Positions 61,405 to 64,000 of a stretch of DNA of 64,000 nt are shown here, piece after piece. A program made the translations under genes and the position numbers. The notes under the pieces are model-generated. The model saw only the letters and a program-made list of their open reading frames with translations, was not told the DNA's origin and made no database searches. The stretch's first letter is position 1. Every line of letters begins with the position of its first letter. The DNA is from Pieris napi (lineage: Eukaryota > Arthropoda > Insecta > Lepidoptera > Pieridae): the NCBI RefSeq assembly GCF_905475465.1, contig NC_062242.1:1267501-1331500 (forward strand). The letters run 5' to 3'.

Positions 61405-61800
61405 TTTACGAGTATAGGACTAAAAAATAAAGACCTCCTCCAAAGATATTGTATGTTTTTATTACATTCTATGAACTCAATTAACGCTTCAATTAAATCA
61501 AACAAATGATAATTGCCGGCACGACAAAGCCATTAAGTCGTTAACAAAATGCTTGGCAAGAAACTTTGACATTAATACTTTCGGCAGATCTTAATTGTCA
61601 ATGATAATTCATGTTCACGATAATCTTTGCGTGTCTTCATGTAGGCATGTATAAAATATACTCTTGTCTATTTTATTATTCACTTACAACACGAAAAGGG
61701 AGTTTAACGTGAATGAACTAATTTGGTTGAAATCTTATACGTTATAATGCGTAGAAGCCGCGCACAAATGATTTAAAGAAGTCTATTGAGTATAGGAGCG

Positions 61801-62073
61801 TTCAAGTATTACGTCACGCAATTTTTGGAAATTATTGACACCAAACCCCCCCCCCCCCATGTAACGCGCCGTAACGTTTTTCTCTAGCCAATAGTAAAAC
61901 GTTTCGTGACCACCCAGTGACTCTTTATATACCTAAAAGTTACCATTATGTGGTGTAAAGTACTGGAAAGTTGAAAATAATATTAACAATATCGCGTAAT
62001 TCAATCCCCGCCCCGCATCGTAACGTTTTACAAATAGACACCCCCCCCCCAAATTCGTCACGTAATACTTGAA
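61801..62073. mobile_element. 273-bp MITE with ttcaagtattacgt termini
   Basis: Left ttcaagtattacgtcacg and right cgtcacgtaatacttgaa are inverted copies. C-runs of 10 or more lie just inside each end (61847-61858 and 62041-62050). Same design as 5031-5280. Confidence 0.75.
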
Positions 62074-62210
62074 TGAGTAATAATTAATACATTTTTTGTA
62101 ATGAGTAATAAAGTTCTTTAAAAATTATTTACTTAATTATATGACCTAACGTTTGGAACACGTTTGTTTATGTCACTGATGATGGAGCTCTATTGTTAAA
62201 ATAATAATAA

Positions 62211-62272
62211 CTCGCGAGCCCTCTGGCAATGAGTGTCCATGGGCGGTGGTATCACTTAATATCAGGCCTCTT
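62211..62272 (-). repeat. Dispersed repeat LR-A, fragment
   Basis: 'actcgcgagccctctggcaatgagtgtccatgggcggtggtatcacttaatatcaggc'. Confidence 0.6.
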
Positions 62273-62278
62273 CAAACT

Positions 62279-62410
62279 CAAACTCAAAATATCTTTATTC
62301 ATGTAGAACAATTACACTTATGAATTGTCAAGTTAAATTAATTGTAAATTTACATTTAGTACCAGTTCGCAAATCAAGGGCGTAGAGCGGGTAAGAAGAA
62401 CTTGCCGAAC
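62279..62410 (-). repeat. LINE-tail repeat LR-C, inverted
   Basis: 'actcaaactcaaaatatctttattcatgtagaacaattacactta…ccagttcgcaaatcaagggcgtagagcgggtaagaagaacttgcc': the reverse complement of the LR-C tail, with its 3' edge at 62279. Confidence 0.7.
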
Positions 62411-62554
62411 TTCTTGCCTGTTTGGTGGATGTTCTATACAAAAAAAAGCCACTTTAATTCCATACTGTTAAAAATTACATACCAAATGATGCTGGTTTTG
62501 TTATTATAGTATTAGTGTACGTTAGTTATTGTTATTTCCATTACTTCATGTTCT

Positions 62555-62780
62555 GCAGGACTCCTTTTGGGTAAAGACCTCCTTCTGAACTTTCCATTTG
62601 GATCTGTTTTTAGCTTCTTCTATTCATTTCTTCTCAGAAACCTTAGTGTGTCGTCTTTTCTCTCGGCCTACAACCTCTGTCTTCTTTGCCGATGAGTAGG
62701 GATGCCTACAAATTCAAAATTAATGACGTGGAATAAGTGATATATGTATCTTATGTTCCGTAATAAATATATTTTATTTT
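62555..62780. repeat. Dispersed repeat shared with 2880-2995 and 22795-22920
   Basis: The left part resembles 22795 (ccttttgggtaaagacctcctt…ggatctgttttta); the right part (tctctcggcctacaacctctgtcttctttgccgatgagtagggatgcctaca) matches 2880-2950 and ends in a ttttattttatttttta tail. Confidence 0.6.
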
Positions 62781-63639
62781 ATTTTTTATTTTTTGAATCT
62801 TGACCATACTCGCAAGTAAATCTTGCTAAGTGTAATGTCTCCTACGGCTCATGGCATTTAGGTTTAAAGACATTTATTCCCATAACAGACAATAGTACTT
62901 TACTTCAGAACTTCTATACTAAAGATATAATTTATCACGTCGTGGGTCATTGAAGAGCTTTAACGTAGATAACTGGGATCACTCAAGAGACGGTCTTTTA
63001 GTCTTAATTAAAATATTTCCCGGCTATCTGCATTATATTTTGTAGAAGTCTATTATACATTTTGGGTCTAAGACTTGCTTTCCTCACTTTGTGGACGAGG
63101 ATCGCACGCTTGGATACTAGAGAACATGACAAAATAAATATTATTACGATAAAATATATTGTATTTCACACAATACTTGAATTTGACTCCGACGTCTTTG
63201 AGACATCAAAGGTCTTCCCGAGGAAGTATCAAACCGCGGGCCCCGGGTTCCGACCGCCACCCTAAGCATGACTTGTGGTAGGGGTAAGGGGTGCGAGTCA
63301 ACGACCCCGAGATGCAGTTTCAAGTAAACAACGTGACTTTTGTGATTAATTGTGTATTTGGGAAAAACAACAGTTGTACCTTCAAGAATATTCCATTAGT
63401 TTTAATAAGCAGAGCGGGAAATGCTTTTCAAAACCAAAAACACTACAAAAATGTACAGTAAAAAATTACGATTTTTTTATTTATTGCTTTTATTCATTAA
63501 AACTCTATTTTGTTGCAATTTAGCTTAAACCAATATTTTTTAAACAAGTTTACAAAACCGTTTATATTACCATTAATTTGACGTGTATTTTAAAAAATAC
63601 TGTAATAATAATAAAAGACTTTTATTTCAAAGACATTTA

Positions 63640-63830
63640 AATACCCTTGGCAATGGCCATTTCTGTCAGCCATTTCTCTCTGCACTGTGCCACTATCTGC
63701 ATATGTACCAACCACCATATGTGCTGTTTTCTTAATCTAGTCTATCCACCTTCTAAATTTTCTTCCTCATTCGCATTTATTGTACACAACTTGCGCACCA
63801 GTTTAATACTTTCTTGTTCATGTGCAAAAA
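63640..63830 (-). repeat. LINE coding-tail fragment, antisense
   Basis: 'ggcaatggccatttctgtcagccatttctctctgcactgtgccactatctgcatatgtaccaaccaccatatgtgctgttttcttaatctagtctatccaccttct' parallels 46855-46935. Confidence 0.5.
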
Positions 63831-64000
63831 AATAATTTTATTACTGTAAGTTGTTGGTAAATACGGAATTTAAATTCCAGAAGGCATTTGAAGAGAACAA
63901 ACTTATCTCTATTCTTACGATTATTACTTGAATTTATCAATAAACGCGTGTTCATATAGTTTTCTTCTATAAGCCTAGCATAGGTTCACTACTGCAATCA

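Larger units (their letters stand above)
57730..64000 (+). other. Intron 6 of the PIR1-like gene (open at right edge)
   Basis: Starts gtgaga. Scanning the plus strand I find no HCxxGxxR-encoding stretch. Repeats are listed separately; 57730-59020 and 59240-61070 show nothing that I can name. Confidence 0.55.

Overview
The window looks like lepidopteran (butterfly or moth) nuclear DNA. It is AT-rich, genes have short exons with GT-AG introns, and it carries many copies of insect repeats: a tRNA-derived SINE, LINE 3' tails ending in a gaataaatgatt-type tail, reverse-transcriptase fragments, and MITEs with TA target sites. No bacterial, viral or CRISPR-like system is present. The order is inferred from repeat style; a species cannot be named.

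Layout. (1) 1-295: the last coding exon of an unidentified protein. (2) 2531-7589: several phase-compatible exons of an unrecognised, Ser/Arg-rich, probably disordered protein, including a 1.08-kb in-frame cassette exon that can either be spliced through or end in its own stop. (3) 8440-15352: a compact block of four recognisable conserved genes. These are TEX10/Ipi1-like (minus), NOP16 (plus), DPCD (minus) and the first two exons of a DUSP11/PIR1-like RNA 5'-phosphatase (plus). TEX10 and NOP16 are divergent, NOP16 and DPCD converge over 248 bp, and DPCD and PIR1 are divergent over 646 bp. (4) 15353-64000: almost entirely introns of the PIR1-like gene. Its exons 3-6 lie at 47797, 48023, 49410 and 57689, in correct phase and with a good match to the family, and the gene runs off the right edge before the catalytic HCxxGxxR exon.

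How the genes work together: TEX10 (part of the PELP1-TEX10-WDR18 'rixosome', yeast Rix1 complex) and NOP16 are both 60S ribosomal subunit assembly factors and sit back to back. DPCD is a cilia-linked HSP90/R2TP-associated protein. PIR1 removes 5' phosphates from RNA.

The PIR1 introns (32.4 kb, 1.3 kb, 8.2 kb and more than 6.3 kb) are filled with mobile DNA. The clearest items are a 1.92-kb DNA transposon with nearly identical 504-bp terminal inverted repeats, an 870-bp foldback element inserted inside a LINE tail, four pogo-like MITEs in the window, SINEs with 14-15 bp target duplications, and several small inversions or templated insertions that look like template-switch events.
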